Of a stretch of DNA of 64,000 nt, positions 1-8,727 are shown in pieces. A program made the position numbers and the translations under genes. The notes under the pieces are model-generated. The model worked only from the letters and a program-made list of their open reading frames with translations, ran no database searches and was not told the origin of the DNA. Source of the DNA: Cellulomonas terrae (GTDB lineage: Bacteria; Actinomycetota; Actinomycetes; Actinomycetales; Cellulomonadaceae); the NCBI RefSeq assembly GCF_007990265.1, contig NZ_BJWH01000001.1, positions 248,001 through 312,000 of the forward strand, written 5' to 3'. The number at the start of each line of letters is the position of its first letter. Positions within the stretch are counted from its first letter, which is position 1.

Positions 1-300
1 TCCAGCGCCCTCGACGCGCCCGTCGGCGTCCGTGACCGCTCCGGCGGGACCTCGCGCACGCTCGTGTTCGAGGGCCACGGCCTCGGTGTCGAGGTGGAGG
101 TCGAGTCGTCGTCGATCGAAGGTCAGCTGCTCCCCGCCACGCCAGGACGGGTGAGCCTGCGGACGCCCGACGGCGTGGTCGCGACGATCGAGACCGACGA
201 CGTGGGGTACTTCCGGTTCGACGTCCACCCGGACGGGCCGCTGCGGCTGGAGTGCTCCAGCGAGGGCGGCACCTGCCTGACCCAGTGGTTGCCGTACTAG
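1..300 (+). CDS. Uncharacterised protein, C-terminal part (5' end outside window)
   Basis: The reading frame is open from base 1 to the TAG at 298-300, so this is the last 99 residues of a longer protein; an in-frame GTG at 64 is probably internal. The visible part is rich in short alternating hydrophobic and charged strands with Gly/Asp turns (for example VSLRTPDGVVATIETDDVGYF), suggesting a beta-sandwich like the carboxypeptidase-regulatory-like fold. No catalytic motif is seen. A strong hairpin follows 22 bases downstream, closing the transcript. It shares strand and neighbourhood with the small protein and S8 protease that follow and may belong to the same locus; function is unknown. Confidence 0.6.
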   Translation, partial: SSALDAPVGVRDRSGGTSRTLVFEGHGLGVEVEVESSSIEGQLLPATPGRVSLRTPDGVVATIETDDVGYFRFDVHPDGPLRLECSSEGGTCLTQWLPY

Positions 301-321
301 CAGCCGGACACCCACGAACGG

Positions 322-356
322 CGAAGGCCCGGTCCGCAGGGGGGACCGGGCCTTCG
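322..356 (+). terminator. Perfect 14-bp hairpin, intrinsic-type terminator
   Basis: The arms at 322-335 (CGAAGGCCCGGTCC) and 343-356 are exact reverse complements around a 7-base loop. There is no T tract, as is usual in GC-rich actinobacteria. It sits just after the stop codon at 300. The outer stem sequence CGAAGGCCCGG recurs in the hairpin at 3561-3597. Confidence 0.75.
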
Positions 357-390
357 TCGCTGCCCCGACCGGCGAGCCCCGCACGACACG

Positions 391-555
391 CCCGCCGCGA
401 CCGAGCGCATGGAGCTGCGCGACGCGGGGGCGTCGGCGAGCGTTCACCACGTCACGCTCCTCTCGCCGGTCATCACGGTGGGCGGACACGCCGGACCCGC
501 AGCCGCCGACGGTCTGGGCTCGTTCGCGCTCTTCGGCGCCGCCCGCGCCCGCTGA
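391..555 (+). pseudogene. Decayed second copy of the C-terminus of the 717-1202 protein
   Basis: Translating from about 391 (in-frame ATG at 409, stop TGA 553-555) gives a roughly 54-residue peptide whose last 40 residues align with the C-terminus of the protein at 717-1202. Shared blocks are HHVTLL, then AGP-AA, then GLGSF, and a final AARA. The N-terminal two thirds of the gene are missing and no ribosome binding site precedes 409. It looks like a remnant of a tandem duplication. A short expressed peptide cannot be excluded. The 301-716 interval otherwise holds only the terminator at 322-356 and the leader of the next gene. Confidence 0.65.
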
Positions 556-716
556 GGCGGTGGCCGGGCAGCCGAGCGTCGCCCGGCACACCGGCAGACA
601 CGCCGGTGCTCGTGGATGCACGGGCCGTCGCGCATCCATTCCGGGGTGTTCTGCCCCGGTTTGCGGCTAGGTTGCTGCCGCGCCGGCAGGGTGCCGGCGC
701 AGTCGAAGGAGATTCC

Positions 717-1202
717 ATGACCGCCGACCTGGACATCGCGACACCGACCCCGACCCTCACCGAGCGCGTGGCCCGCCAGGCCGACGGGCTGCTCAGCCAG
801 CAGAACGACCCGGCCGTGCGGCACGGGCTGCTCACCACCGTCCAGGCCCGCCGCGCCTGGCGCGGCGAGCAGACCCTCGACCTCGTCGTCGAGGACGACG
901 ACCACGAGCTGCTCACCGTCCACGGCCAGGTCCTGGTCAGCACCGCCGATCTCGCGCTCCCCGAGGTCCAGGCGGTCCTCGACAGCCACGGGCTCACGGT
1001 GGGCACCGACGACCTCGTCACCGTGCTGACCACGTCCGGCGACGCCGCCGCGGTGCTCGACGCGCTCCGCGGGGCCGGCGCGACCGCCACGCTGCACCAC
1101 GTCACCCTGCTCGGACCGATCGTCAAGCCGTTCGGCACCGCCGGACCGGTCGCCGCTGAGGGCCTCGGCTCGTTCCCGGCCTACCGGGCTGCCCGCGCCT
1201 GA
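717..1202 (+). CDS. Small uncharacterised protein linked to an S8 protease
   Basis: 161 residues, ATG at 717 preceded by GAAGGA at about 705-710. The protein is acidic, soluble, has no signal peptide or membrane segment and no family I recognise. A central part (VEDDDHELLTVHGQVLVST) looks strand-rich. The C-terminus (HHVTLLGPIVKPFGTAG, then GLGSFPAYRAARA) is the part preserved in the degenerate copy upstream, so it is probably the functionally constrained end. The gap to the S8 protease start is 73 bases, on the same strand, suggesting co-transcription. A role as substrate, inhibitor or partner of that protease is plausible but only inferred from position. Confidence 0.75.
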   Translation: MTADLDIATPTPTLTERVARQADGLLSQQNDPAVRHGLLTTVQARRAWRGEQTLDLVVEDDDHELLTVHGQVLVSTADLALPEVQAVLDSHGLTVGTDDLVTVLTTSGDAAAVLDALRGAGATATLHHVTLLGPIVKPFGTAGPVAAEGLGSFPAYRAARA

Positions 1203-1275
1203 CAGCACTCCGGAGCCGGGCGCCGCCGCCAGCGCGCCCGGCTCCGACACCCCGTCTCTCCCGGTGAAGGGCACC

Positions 1276-2121
1276 ATGACTCGCGAGCACACGGAGCGAC
1301 CCGTCGTCGCCGTGATCGACAGCGGCATCGCCGCGGAGACTCGCGCGGACGGCTGGCTGGCCGCCGTCGAGCGGCACGGCGGCGCGGACGCCGAGAGCAA
1401 CATCGACCCCGTGGACTACCTCGGCGACGGGTCGGACCGGCTGGAGCTCAGCGCGGGGCACGGCACCTTCGTGGCCGGGATCGTCGCCCAGGTCTGCCCG
1501 ACGGCCGACCTCGTGATGTACCGGGCGGTCCCCGCCGACGGAGTCGGGACGGAGCTCGACGTCGCGCGGGCGATGGTGCGCGCGGCCGAGGACGGGGCGC
1601 ACATCCTCAACCTCTCGCTCGGCCACCAGTCGGAGCGCGACGAGCCGTCGCTCCCCTTGGCTGCGGCCGTCGCCCGGATACGTCAGATCGAGGCCGAGCG
1701 GAAGGAGGAGATCGTCGTCGTCGCGGCCGCCGGCAACTTCGGCGACGACCGGCCCACGTGGCCCGCTGCTCTGCACGACGTCGTCGCGGTCGGATCGGTG
1801 GACACGGACCTGCGGACGTCCGCCTGGTCGAGCCGCGGTGCGTGGGTCGACGTCGCGACCGTGGGCCGCGGGGTCCTGTCCACCTACGTCCGGGGGCAGT
1901 CGTACGACGAGGGCGGATCGGTCGTCGACGAGTTCGGGGACAACGCGTTCGCCCGCTGGACGGGCACGTCCTTCGCCGCCCCGCAGGTCGCGGGTGCGGT
2001 CGCCCAGGAGATGGTGCGCGCGGGGGTCGGGGCACGGTCTGCCCTCCGCACGGTGCTCGCCGGCGCTGTGCGGGTCGGCCGTGAGGGGACCCCTGTGCTC
2101 ACGGTGCTCCCGGGTATGTGA
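1276..2121 (+). CDS. S8 family serine peptidase (subtilisin-like), cytoplasmic
   Basis: 281 residues. The catalytic triad is intact: Asp15 in AVIDSG, His62 in GHGTFVAGI, Ser232 in GTSFAAPQVAG, with oxyanion Asn154 in AAAGNFGDD. The start at ATG 1276 is favoured over GTG 1264 because GAAGGG lies 6 bases before it. There is no signal peptide and no inhibitor-like propeptide, since the Asp motif begins at residue 12; the enzyme is therefore probably intracellular and active as made, or controlled by a partner. In actinobacteria such compact S8 proteases occur near sigma factors or CHAT/TPR proteins; none is visible here, though the upstream side is cut off. Ends 21 bases before the convergent MFS gene. 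Confidence 0.9.
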   Translation: MTREHTERPVVAVIDSGIAAETRADGWLAAVERHGGADAESNIDPVDYLGDGSDRLELSAGHGTFVAGIVAQVCPTADLVMYRAVPADGVGTELDVARAMVRAAEDGAHILNLSLGHQSERDEPSLPLAAAVARIRQIEAERKEEIVVVAAAGNFGDDRPTWPAALHDVVAVGSVDTDLRTSAWSSRGAWVDVATVGRGVLSTYVRGQSYDEGGSVVDEFGDNAFARWTGTSFAAPQVAGAVAQEMVRAGVGARSALRTVLAGAVRVGREGTPVLTVLPGM

Positions 2122-2142
2122 CACGCCGCCGGCCGAGCCGCG

Positions 2143-3486
2143 TCAGGTCGGCGACGACGCCGCACCGACAGCCTCGCCGGCGGGGCGCTCGTCGGCAGGG
2201 TCCGACGCGACCTCCACCGCACCCGCTCGGCCGTGCAGGGAGGACTCCAGGAGCCCGACCACCGGCCGGGCGACCAGGCCGGCTGCCGCGAAGACCACGG
2301 CGAGCCCGACCCAACCCCGCCAGTCCGCGCCGAGCACCAACGTCGTCACGGCGATCGGGGCGATGACCGACTCGGCGATCGGCGCCAACGTGAACACCGA
2401 CATGTACTGACCCTCGATCTCGGGTCGTGCGTACCGGTAGCTGAGCGACCACGAGCCTGCGGCCTCCCAGAGCTCCCCACCGGTCAGTGCGATCACCGCG
2501 AGGACGAGCAGGGAGGCACCGGCCCAGGTCGGCACGTGCGCCGTGAAGGCCACCAGGACACAGCACGCGGCCAGGCACAGACCCGCGAGCGTCAACGCGC
2601 GGCGTCCGGCGCCCGCCGACTCCCCGTGGCTGGCGAAGCGGACCTGGAGCGCCACGGCCAGGGTCGTGTTGATCACCACGAGCACCGGGATCCAGACGGC
2701 CGGGACGTCGGTGTGGTCGCTGATCCACAGCGGGATCCCGACGACCAGGAGCGTGATGTGCGCCATCAGCACCATGCTGGTGAGGGTGAGCAGCAGGTAC
2801 GGACCGTCCTTGAGCGCCGTCGGGACCTCGACGCGCCACCGACGGCGCACGCGCACCGGCCCGGCCGGCGCGACCACGTCGGGCACGCCGTCGACGCTGT
2901 CTCCGGCGGCCCGGATCCGGGCGATCACCCCGGCCGCGACGACGTACGACGCCGCCGTGAGGAACATGATCGCCGCATAGGCGGCCCGGCTGTCGAAGGC
3001 GATGAGCGGGGCGGTGAGCGCCGCCCCGACGGTCGACCCCGCGTTGCGCCACGACCGCATGAAGGCCAGCGTCCGCACGCGGTCCTGCGCGCCGACCGCG
3101 GTGCTGACCAGTGCCCGCAGCGACGGGATCACGCCGCAGTCACCGATCGTCACGAGGGTCGTCACCACGACGAAGGCCGTGAACGACGAGGTGAAGGGCA
3201 GCACGGCCATCCACACCGCCCGCCAGACGTACATGACGACGAGCATCCGGCGGGCACCGATCCGGTCCGACAGCATGCCGAGCGGCACGGTGAAGAGGAA
3301 CCCGACCAGGTTCGCGATGGCGAACCCGATCCCCACGGACGCGGCGTCGAGGCCCAGGCCCCTGGTGAAGAAGACGATCGATCCCGCGATGAAGAATCCT
3401 GCGCCCACCGAGTCCACCGTTGCCGCCAGGGTGAGCTGCCGCCCGGGGCCTCGAGGTGGGACGAGGGCGCTGAGTCGGAAGGTCAT
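2143..3486 (-). CDS. MFS transporter
   Basis: 447 residues starting at ATG 3486 (MTFRLSALVPPR); an upstream in-frame codon at 3579 would add an unlikely basic leader and overlap the rplA terminator. About twelve hydrophobic segments are visible, with the major facilitator loop signature between segments 2 and 3 (GMLSDRIGARRML) and a long charged linker near the middle (residues about 190-215). The C-terminal 30 residues are polar. Substrate cannot be read from sequence; drug or metabolite efflux is most common for this group. Convergent with the S8 protease gene. Confidence 0.85.
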   Translation of the reverse strand: MTFRLSALVPPRGPGRQLTLAATVDSVGAGFFIAGSIVFFTRGLGLDAASVGIGFAIANLVGFLFTVPLGMLSDRIGARRMLVVMYVWRAVWMAVLPFTSSFTAFVVVTTLVTIGDCGVIPSLRALVSTAVGAQDRVRTLAFMRSWRNAGSTVGAALTAPLIAFDSRAAYAAIMFLTAASYVVAAGVIARIRAAGDSVDGVPDVVAPAGPVRVRRRWRVEVPTALKDGPYLLLTLTSMVLMAHITLLVVGIPLWISDHTDVPAVWIPVLVVINTTLAVALQVRFASHGESAGAGRRALTLAGLCLAACCVLVAFTAHVPTWAGASLLVLAVIALTGGELWEAAGSWSLSYRYARPEIEGQYMSVFTLAPIAESVIAPIAVTTLVLGADWRGWVGLAVVFAAAGLVARPVVGLLESSLHGRAGAVEVASDPADERPAGEAVGAASSPT

Positions 3487-3560
3487 CCGGACATGGTGGC
3501 GGAACTCGACGCCCCTTATGTCCCGTTCTGGTGACGAGTTGATCCGAGGTCGTCCACAGA

Positions 3561-3597
3561 CGAAGGCCCGGCCCCCCACCGGGGGGCCGGGCCTTCG
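3561..3597 (-). terminator. Perfect 17-bp hairpin after rplA
   Basis: Arms 3561-3577 and 3581-3597 are exact reverse complements with a 3-base loop. It lies 17 bases beyond the rplA stop codon and ends the secE-nusG-rplK-rplA transcript; it may also insulate the MFS gene, whose start is at 3486. The outer stem is the same CGAAGGCCCGG as in the hairpin at 322-356. Confidence 0.85.
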
Positions 3598-3613
3598 CTG
3601 ACAGCGACGACCG

Positions 3614-4330
3614 TCAGGCGGCGTCTTCCTCGAGCAGGTTCCTCGTCTTGTTCTGGTCGACGAGGATGCCGGGGCCGTTCGTCGTCGAGAAGGTCGCCTT
3701 CGCGATGTAGCGGCCCTTCGAGGCGGACGGCTTCAGACGCAGGATCTCGTCGAGCGCGGCGGCGTAGTTCTCCACCAGCGCGGTGTCGCTGAACGAGGTC
3801 TTGCCGATGATGAAGTGCAGGTTCGCGTGACGGTCCACGCGGAACTCGATCTTCCCGCCCTTGATGTCGGACACGGCCTTGGCCACGTCCATCGTCACGG
3901 TGCCGGTCTTCGGGTTCGGCATGAGGCCACGCGGGCCCAGGACCTTGCCCAGTCGACCGACCTTGCCCATGAGGTCGGGCGTCGCGACGGCGGAGTCGAA
4001 GTCGGTGTACCCGGCCGCGACCTTGTCGATCAGCTCGTCGCCACCGACCTCGTCGGCGCCGGCCGCACGGGCCTGCTCGGCACGCTCACCCGTCGCGAAG
4101 ACGATGACGCGGGCGGTCTTGCCGGTGCCGTGGGGCAGGTTGACCGTGCCACGGACCATCTGGTCCGCCTTGCGCGGGTCGACACCGAGGCGGAACGCCA
4201 CCTCGACGGTCGCGTCGTACTTGGTGGTCGACGTCGCCTGCGCGAGGCGGACGGCCTCGAGCGGGCTGTAGAGACGGTCGGCCTCGATCTTCTCGACCGC
4301 GGCGCGGTACGCCTTGCTGTGCTTGGCCAT
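3614..4330 (-). CDS. rplA: 50S ribosomal protein L1
   Basis: 238 residues, full family length. Recognisable L1 segments include [11 protein letters not shown] at the start, the ring-facing [36 protein letters not shown] and a C-terminal NGPGILVD. L1 forms the mobile L1 stalk on 23S rRNA near the E site. Starts at ATG 4330 with GGAG just upstream. It follows rplK after a 145-base spacer in which I see only a weak small hairpin near 4425-4437. Confidence 0.98.
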   Translation of the reverse strand: MAKHSKAYRAAVEKIEADRLYSPLEAVRLAQATSTTKYDATVEVAFRLGVDPRKADQMVRGTVNLPHGTGKTARVIVFATGERAEQARAAGADEVGGDELIDKVAAGYTDFDSAVATPDLMGKVGRLGKVLGPRGLMPNPKTGTVTMDVAKAVSDIKGGKIEFRVDRHANLHFIIGKTSFSDTALVENYAAALDEILRLKPSASKGRYIAKATFSTTNGPGILVDQNKTRNLLEEDAA

Positions 4331-4475
4331 GCTTCTTCTCCTTGTTGTGGTCAGTCGGACCGGTCAGGCCCTTCCACACTTCTCAGCGAGCCGGGATCGG
4401 CCCACCGTCTCTTGCAGGGTGCTCAGCCCGCGGGGCTCACGCCTCGGTCTGGGCTGCGCTCACACTCCGCTGCGA

Positions 4476-4907
4476 TCAGCCCTCGACCTTGATGCCCATC
4501 GAGCGGGCGGTGCCGGCGATGATCTTCTCGGCTGCGGCGAGGTCGTTCGCGTTGAGGTCCTCGAGCTTGGTGCTCGCGATCTCGCTGATCTGCGCCTTGG
4601 TGAGCGTGGCGACCTTCACGGTGTGCGGCGTCGGGGAGCCCTTGGCGACACCGGCGGCCTTCTTGATGAGCTCGGCAGCCGGCGGCGTCTTCGTGATGAA
4701 GGTGAACGAGCGGTCCTCGTACACCGTGATCTCGACGGGGATGACGTTGCCGCGCTGCGCCTCGGTGGCCGCGTTGTACGCCTTGCAGAACTCCATGATG
4801 TTGACGCCGTGCTGGCCCAGCGCCGGACCGATGGGCGGCGCAGGAGTGGCCGCGCCGGCCTTGATCTGGAGCTTGATCAGGCCGGTGACCTTCTTCTTCG
4901 GGGGCAT
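4476..4907 (-). CDS. rplK: 50S ribosomal protein L11
   Basis: 143 residues, the usual length. The N-terminal domain carries the conserved [22 protein letters not shown], the thiostrepton-binding proline helix region, and the C-terminal RNA-binding domain ends in [18 protein letters not shown]11 binds the GTPase-associated centre of 23S rRNA. Starts at ATG 4907, 82 bases after nusG, in the order nusG-rplK-rplA typical of bacteria. Confidence 0.98.
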   Translation of the reverse strand: MPPKKKVTGLIKLQIKAGAATPAPPIGPALGQHGVNIMEFCKAYNAATEAQRGNVIPVEITVYEDRSFTFITKTPPAAELIKKAAGVAKGSPTPHTVKVATLTKAQISEIASTKLEDLNANDLAAAEKIIAGTARSMGIKVEG

Positions 4908-4989
4908 TGCTACATCCGTTCGTGTCGTGGGCCGACGCCGTGGGCGATGACCCGGTTGCAGTGCTCGCCCGCAGCGCGGGGAGCGTCAG

Positions 4990-5811
4990 TCAGATCTTGG
5001 CGACCTGGCTGAAGGACAGCTCGACCGGGGTCTCCCGGCCGAAGATGGAGACGAGGACCTTGAGCTTCTGGTTCTCGGCGTTGATCTCGGAGATCGTCGC
5101 AGGCAGCGTGTCGAACGGGCCGTCGGTGACGGTGACCGACTCGCCGACGGTGAAGTCGACCTTGATCTGCGACGCGGCCTTCGCGGCACCCGCGGCCGTG
5201 GTCGGCTGCTTGGGCTCCAGCGACGGCGCGAGCATCGAGAAGACCTCGTCGAGCGTCAGCGGCACGGGCTGGTGCGTGTGGCCGACGAAGCCGGTGACGC
5301 CCGGCGTGTGCCGGACGGCGCCCCACGACTCGTCGGTGAGGTCCATGCGGACCAGGACGTAGCCGGGGATGCGGACGCGCTTGACGACCTTGCGCTGCGC
5401 GTTCTTGATCTCCACGACCTCTTCCATGGGGACCTCCACCGCGAAGATGTAGTCCTCCATGTTCAGGCTCTGGCGGCGGTTCTCGAGGTTCGCCTTCACG
5501 CGGTTCTCGTAGCCCGCGTAGGAGTGGATGACGTACCAGTCACCGAGCTGGCTCCGGAGCTGCGCCTTGAACGCGGCGACCGGGTCCTCCTCGACGTCGG
5601 GCTCGTCCTCGACCTCGGCCTCGTCGGCCTCGACCTCGGCGGCAGGCTCAGCACCCTCGTCGGCCGGCTCGTCGCTCTCGGTGGCGTCGGCGACGACGTC
5701 CTCGGGCGAGGCGTCCTCGACGGCCGACGACTCGACGGCCTCGACCGACGCGATGGCGTCCTCGAGCTCCGCCTCGGCGCCCGTGGTGGGCTCCTGCGAC
5801 TCCTGCGACAC
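4990..5811 (-). CDS. nusG: Transcription termination/antitermination factor NusG
   Basis: 273 residues from GTG 5811. The first 85 or so residues are an acidic, Ala/Glu/Asp-rich disordered tail seen in actinobacterial NusG and absent from E. coli. The NGN domain follows ([17 protein letters not shown] to the PGVTGFVGH segment), then a KOW domain ([19 protein letters not shown]) at the C-terminus. It binds RNA polymerase and couples it to Rho or the ribosome. Gene order secE-nusG-rplK-rplA is canonical. Confidence 0.97.
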   Translation of the reverse strand: MSQESQEPTTGAEAELEDAIASVEAVESSAVEDASPEDVVADATESDEPADEGAEPAAEVEADEAEVEDEPDVEEDPVAAFKAQLRSQLGDWYVIHSYAGYENRVKANLENRRQSLNMEDYIFAVEVPMEEVVEIKNAQRKVVKRVRIPGYVLVRMDLTDESWGAVRHTPGVTGFVGHTHQPVPLTLDEVFSMLAPSLEPKQPTTAAGAAKAASQIKVDFTVGESVTVTDGPFDTLPATISEINAENQKLKVLVSIFGRETPVELSFSQVAKI

Positions 5812-5895
5812 GTGCGAACCTGCTTTCTCCTGCGTGTGCGCCCCGGCGTGCCGGTGCGATGTGTGCTCGACCCTGGTGGGGCGACCTACTCGTCG

Positions 5896-5913
5896 TCGGG
5901 ACCGCGGTCCCGA
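5896..5913. repeat. 18-bp perfect palindrome between secE and nusG
   Basis: TCGGGACCGCGGTCCCGA reads the same on both strands and lies 7 bases after the secE stop codon. It could fold as a short hairpin or bind a dimeric protein. No T tract follows. It may damp read-through from secE into nusG. Confidence 0.4.
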
Positions 5914-5919
5914 TGAGCG

Positions 5920-6207
5920 TCAGCCTCCGAAGACCCAGAACGTGAGCTTGCCGATGCCCAGGTCGACCACGGTGACGAAGGCCATGACCACGGCGACGAA
6001 CACCAGGACGACGCTCGTGTAGGTGATCAGCTCCGACCGCGTGGGCCGGACGACCTTCTTCAGCTCCGCGATGACCTGACGGACGAAGAGCGCGATGCGC
6101 GCGAACAGTCCGCCACGCGACTCACCCTTGCGGGTGGGCTTGGAGGTCGACGGGCGCGCCGCCGAACCCTCGGCGTCGGACGCCGCAGCCGGTGCTGTTT
6201 CGCTCAC
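5920..6207 (-). CDS. secE: Preprotein translocase subunit SecE
   Basis: 95 residues from GTG 6207. A polar N-terminal tail of about 30 residues is followed by the amphipathic helix ([20 protein letters not shown]), the conserved hinge VRPTRSEL and a single transmembrane segment ([20 protein letters not shown]). This is the short one-helix SecE of Gram-positive bacteria that clamps SecY. It sits between tRNA-Trp and nusG, the standard actinobacterial order. Confidence 0.96.
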   Translation of the reverse strand: MSETAPAAASDAEGSAARPSTSKPTRKGESRGGLFARIALFVRQVIAELKKVVRPTRSELITYTSVVLVFVAVVMAFVTVVDLGIGKLTFWVFGG

Positions 6208-6349
6208 GTCTGGCCCCTACGTCTCGTGGTGGTCAGGCTCCGTGCGGAACCTGACGGACGGACGGGCCGACGCGTCGCGCCGGACCGACCGGCGGTCCTG
6301 CTCGCTTCTCCCGGCCCGCCGGGCGAACCCGGAGGACCAGACGCGTGCG

Positions 6350-6422
6350 CAGGGCAGACAGGACTCGAACCTGCAACCTGCGGTTTTGGAGACCGCTGCG
6401 CTACCAATTGCGCCACTGCCCT
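6350..6422 (-). tRNA. tRNA-Trp (anticodon CCA)
   Basis: On the minus strand the sequence folds into a full cloverleaf: acceptor AGGGCAG paired with CTGCCCT, D arm GCGC/GCGC, anticodon stem GCGGT/ACCGC with loop CTCCAAA, T loop TTCGAGT, discriminator G. CCA is not encoded. Located upstream of secE. Confidence 0.97.
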
Positions 6423-6643
6423 ACGGCGGCCTGGGCCTCCATGACGTAGCCCGCGCGACACTGGCGGACACCACCCGGAGGGGGTCCGTGCAGCGACCGG
6501 AGTCCTCCGGGGCACGGCTCATCATGGCGGACGTCAACCGCCGGGGGTCCACTGTACGCGACGAGCGCCGATGGGTCGAACCGCCCGCGCAGCGGCCGTG
6601 TCACCCACCGATATCGTCTGGCACCGCCGGACGTGACCTCTGC

Positions 6644-6649
6644 CACTAT
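6644..6649 (+). promoter_or_regulatory. Likely -10 element for a leaderless aminotransferase mRNA
   Basis: CACTAT ends 6 bases before the GTG start at 6656, the distance expected if transcription begins at the start codon. No Shine-Dalgarno sequence is present and no good -35 is seen. Confidence 0.35.
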
Positions 6650-6655
6650 GGCCCC

Positions 6656-7876
6656 GTGAGCGAGCAGACCCCTCCCCGTGCCCGTGTGTCCGCCCGACTG
6701 GCCGCGATCGCCGAGTCCGCGACGCTGGCGGTCGACGCCAAGGCCAAGGCACTCAAGGCAGCGGGCCGCCCGGTGATCGGCTTCGGCGCCGGGGAGCCCG
6801 ACTTCCCGACGCCCGGGTACATCGTCGACGCCGCCATCGCCGCGGCGAAGGACCCGGTCAACCACCGCTACACGCCCGCGGCGGGACTGCCGGCGCTGCG
6901 TGAGGCGATCGCCGCGAAGACGCTGCGCGACTCCGGCTACGAGGTGAAGCCGTCGAGCGTGCTGGTCACCAACGGCGGCAAGCAGGCGGTCTACCAGTCG
7001 TTCGCGGCGATCGTGGACCCGGGTGACGAGGTGCTGCTGCCCGCGCCGTACTGGACCACCTACCCCGAGGCGATCCGGCTCGCGGGCGGCGTGCCGGTCG
7101 AGGTGTTCGCCGGCGTCGACCAGGGCTACCTGGTGACCGTCGAGCAGCTCGAGGCCGCGCGCACGCCGCGCACCAAGGTGCTGCTGTTCTGCTCGCCGTC
7201 CAACCCGACGGGAGCGGTGTACTCCCCCGAGCAGACCGCCGCGATCGGGCGCTGGGCGCTCGAGCACGGCATCTGGGTCATCACCGACGAGATCTACGAG
7301 CACCTTACGTACGACGACGCGGTGTTCACGCCGATCGTGCGGGCGGTGCCGGAGCTGGCGGACACCACGATCGTGCTCAACGGCGTCGCGAAGACCTATG
7401 CGATGACGGGGTGGCGCGTCGGCTGGATGATCGGCCCGGCGGACGTGATCACCGCCGCGACGAACCTGCAGTCGCACCTGACGTCGAACGTCGCGAACGT
7501 GTCGCAGCGGGCCGCGATCGCGGCGCTGACCGGCGACCTCGCCGCGGTCCAGGAGATGCGGACCGCGTTCGACCGCCGTCGGCGCACGATCGTGGAGATG
7601 CTCGCGCAGATCGACGGCGTGCGGATCCCCGCACCCGAGGGCGCGTTCTACGTCTACCCGTCGGTCGAGGGGGTGCTGGGCCGCACGATCCGCGGGGTGA
7701 CCCCGCGGACCTCGGCGGAGCTGGCCACGCTGATCCTCGAGCAGGCCGAGGTGGCCGTGGTGCCCGGTGAGGCCTTCGGTCCGAGCGGGTACCTGCGCCT
7801 GTCGTACGCGCTGAGCGACGCCGACCTGGTGGAGGGCGTCACGCGGATCCAGGCGCTGCTGGCCGAGGCCGAGTAG
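6656..7876 (+). CDS. PLP-dependent aminotransferase, class I (aspartate aminotransferase type)
   Basis: 406 residues from GTG 6656. The start was placed there because the frame further upstream runs through tRNA-Trp and reads as non-coding, while [23 protein letters not shown] is a normal beginning for this family. Visible features are the substrate-side [10 protein letters not shown], the PLP-contacting [21 protein letters not shown] and the Schiff-base Lys246 in [16 protein letters not shown]. It transfers amino groups between aspartate (or aromatic amino acids) and 2-oxoglutarate. Position beside tRNA-Trp/secE is common in actinobacteria. Precise substrate preference is not determinable. 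Confidence 0.92.
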   Translation: MSEQTPPRARVSARLAAIAESATLAVDAKAKALKAAGRPVIGFGAGEPDFPTPGYIVDAAIAAAKDPVNHRYTPAAGLPALREAIAAKTLRDSGYEVKPSSVLVTNGGKQAVYQSFAAIVDPGDEVLLPAPYWTTYPEAIRLAGGVPVEVFAGVDQGYLVTVEQLEAARTPRTKVLLFCSPSNPTGAVYSPEQTAAIGRWALEHGIWVITDEIYEHLTYDDAVFTPIVRAVPELADTTIVLNGVAKTYAMTGWRVGWMIGPADVITAATNLQSHLTSNVANVSQRAAIAALTGDLAAVQEMRTAFDRRRRTIVEMLAQIDGVRIPAPEGAFYVYPSVEGVLGRTIRGVTPRTSAELATLILEQAEVAVVPGEAFGPSGYLRLSYALSDADLVEGVTRIQALLAEAE

Positions 7877-7881
7877 CTCCC

Positions 7882-8727
7882 GTGCCGCACGCCGTCGAGG
7901 TCACGGGGCTCCGCAAGGTCTACGGCGAGAAGCGCGCCGTCGACGGCCTGGACCTGCACGTGGCGCACGGCGAGGTCGTCGCGATCCTCGGGCCCAACGG
8001 CGCGGGGAAGACCACGACCGTGGAGATCCTCGAGGGCTTCCGGTCGCGCGACGGCGGCGACGTGCGGGTGCTCGGACAGGACCCGCAGGACGGCGACCGG
8101 GCGTGGCGATCACGCCTCGGCATCGTGCTGCAGAGCAACAACGACCTCGCCGAGGCGACGGTCGCGGAGCTGGTCCGGCACTTCGCGCGGTTCTTCCCGG
8201 ATCCCCGCGACCCCGACGAGGTGATCGCGTCGGTGGGCCTGCAGGACAAGGTGAGGACCCGCGCGCGGCAGCTGTCCGGTGGGCAGCGACGGCGGCTCGA
8301 CGTGGCGCTCGGCATCGTCGGGCGGCCCGAGCTGCTGTTCCTCGACGAGCCGACCACCGGCTTCGACCCGCAGGCCCGGCGCTCGTTCTGGGACCTCGTC
8401 GAGCAGCTCGCGGCCGACGGGACGACGATCCTGCTGACGACCCACTACCTGGAGGAGGCCGAGCGCCTCGCCGGCCGGGTCGTGGTGGTGCGGGACGGGC
8501 AGGTCGTGGCCGAGGGCGCACCGGCCGACCTCGGGGGGCGTACCGCGCGACAGGCGCTGGTGCGCTGGACGCAGGACGGGCAGACGCGCGAGGTCCGCAC
8601 CGACACCCCGACCACGACCGTGGTCGAGCTGACCGGGGTGCTGGGCGGGGAGGTACCCGGGCTGCAGGTGCTGCGGCCCACGCTCGAGGACGTGTACCTG
8701 AGCCTGATCGACGGGGCCGAGTCATGA
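7882..8727 (+). CDS. ABC transporter ATP-binding protein (ABC-2 exporter type)
   Basis: 281 residues from GTG 7882, only 5 bases after the aminotransferase stop. Walker A is GPNGAGKTTT, the signature is LSGGQRRRLDVALG and Walker B is LLFLDEPTTGFD, followed by the switch His in LTTHYLEEAE. A C-terminal tail of about 70 residues is of the DrrA/NatA kind. It energises the membrane protein encoded next, which overlaps it by 4 bases (ATGA). Exported substrate is unknown; the downstream MerR-type regulator suggests a toxic or drug-like compound. Confidence 0.93.
   Translation: MPHAVEVTGLRKVYGEKRAVDGLDLHVAHGEVVAILGPNGAGKTTTVEILEGFRSRDGGDVRVLGQDPQDGDRAWRSRLGIVLQSNNDLAEATVAELVRHFARFFPDPRDPDEVIASVGLQDKVRTRARQLSGGQRRRLDVALGIVGRPELLFLDEPTTGFDPQARRSFWDLVEQLAADGTTILLTTHYLEEAERLAGRVVVVRDGQVVAEGAPADLGGRTARQALVRWTQDGQTREVRTDTPTTTVVELTGVLGGEVPGLQVLRPTLEDVYLSLIDGAES

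Noticed and set aside
4331-4475. Possible L1-binding autoregulatory leader between rplK and rplA
   Set aside because: Only a weak 5-bp hairpin near 4425-4437 was visible; nothing resembling the L1 site on rRNA could be supported.
6095-6655. In-frame upstream extension of the aminotransferase
   Set aside because: It would pass through the opposite strand of secE and tRNA-Trp and reads as low-quality Arg-rich sequence; the family N-terminus begins at 6656.
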